A stretch of 5,329 bases of DNA from Desulfurococcales archaeon (GTDB lineage: Archaea; Thermoproteota; Thermoprotei_A; Sulfolobales; AG1). Both the position numbers and the translations under genes were made by a program. The DNA lies in contig JALXCO010000187.1 in assembly GCA_026990885.1 (NCBI GenBank), positions 1 through 5,329 of the forward strand, written 5' to 3'. The notes below the pieces were generated by a model, which was given only the letters and a program-made list of their open reading frames with translations, was not told the DNA's origin and ran no database searches. Below, piece by piece: positions 4,917 through 5,329 of this stretch. Numbering within the stretch: position 1 is the first letter of the stretch; the number at the start of each line of letters is the position of its first letter.

Positions 4917-5186
4917 ATGGGTAAAGATCAAATGATTGGAGGCCTACTTTGTGCAGGCTCTATAGCCGGGATACTAATCTATGCATGGATACTATTCTTC
5001 ACAGAATGGACCCTAATACTACTGCAGCTAACCGCGCTCATCGCAGTGGGAGGCGTCCTAGGAATCCTGGCCTGGATAGGATACACGTTAGCAACAACAC
5101 CGCCACCAAAGCCTATAGAGGAGATAGAGAAGGAAATCGAAGAGGAGCTTAAGAAACTCGAGCAAGAAATGAGTGAAAAGGATTAG
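4917..5186 (+). CDS. Small two-helix membrane protein with acidic cytosolic tail
   Basis: From the ATG at 4917 this is an 89-residue protein. Two hydrophobic helices (about residues 6-28 and 31-57) form a tight hairpin with a short FTEW turn. A proline spacer follows (TPPPKP, 61-66), then a strongly acidic, Lys-punctuated helix (67-87; IEEIEKEIEEELKKLEQE) with heptad spacing. I recall small proteins of this layout being common in TACK archaea, sometimes labelled as transcriptional regulators without evidence, but cannot name a family securely. The earlier ATG at 4860 would add an Ile/Lys-rich stretch that overlaps a promoter and is probably not translated. The gene lies 72 bases after the nucleotidyltransferase in the same direction. 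Both ends should be on the same side of the membrane, with the acidic tail likely cytosolic. A link to crenactin is possible but unproven; it may simply be the next housekeeping unit. Confidence 0.75.
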   Translation: MGKDQMIGGLLCAGSIAGILIYAWILFFTEWTLILLQLTALIAVGGVLGILAWIGYTLATTPPPKPIEEIEKEIEEELKKLEQEMSEKD

Positions 5187-5329
5187 AAGAAAATGACCAG
5201 AATACATGAGGGCCCAAGATCCTTTAGAACTACATATGCTGTATAGGGCATCTAATGAGAACCCTCGAGGAGCTAGATAAACATCGAGGAGACCCTAAAG
5301 TAATGATTTATGCCTGAACTCATATTACA

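Noticed and set aside
4949..5152. Plus-strand frame overlapping the two-helix membrane protein in another phase
   Set aside because: The product is a compositionally odd Arg/Asn/Thr-rich string, while the other frame gives clean membrane helices and a heptad tail.
5265..5291. Direct repeat TCGAGGAG (5265-5272 and 5284-5291)
   Set aside because: Two copies of eight bases only, in a GAGG-rich genome; no further copies or regular spacing, so not a CRISPR or other array.

Overview
The window looks like chromosomal DNA from a hyperthermophilic TACK archaeon. It carries a crenactin-type archaeal actin, archaeal BRE/TATA promoters, GGTGA-type ribosome binding sites, GTG/TTG starts, and heavy use of AGG/AGA arginine and ATA isoleucine codons. 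A Korarchaeota or Thermoproteales-like source fits best, but the exact lineage cannot be fixed from this window.

Layout. Positions 1-64 (minus strand) hold the 5' end of an electron transfer flavoprotein beta subunit gene (etfB/fixA), with its ribosome binding site and a TATA box, and two palindromes around that promoter. Positions 153-358 (minus) hold a small reading frame of unknown function that may be split by a frameshift. Positions 359-539 are an AT-rich divergent intergenic region with a strong plus-strand promoter just upstream of the first gene of a plus-strand gene string.

The plus-strand string reads: a basic orphan protein (540-1049), a cytosolic von Willebrand factor A (VWA) protein with an intact MIDAS motif and a long coiled coil (1001-1963), crenactin (2009-3277), a four-helix membrane protein with a cytosolic coiled coil and a short amphipathic C-terminal tail (3238-4116), and a sugar-nucleotide (NDP-sugar) nucleotidyltransferase (4113-4844). 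Consecutive genes overlap or are closely spaced, so they are probably one operon. A small two-helix membrane protein (4917-5186) follows, apparently with its own promoter. Positions 5187-5329 hold no gene I can support.

Working together (inference). In characterised Thermoproteales, crenactin lies in the 'arcade' cluster with arcadins 1-4 and acts in cell shape. Here it sits in a different setting: a VWA protein, a membrane coiled-coil protein that could be a membrane-tethered counterpart of arcadin-2, and a sugar-nucleotide enzyme. This suggests a membrane-linked actin module tied to synthesis of a glycosylated cell envelope, comparable in logic to the bacterial MreB/MreC/RodZ system. The link between filament, anchor and envelope sugar supply is the main thing worth testing.
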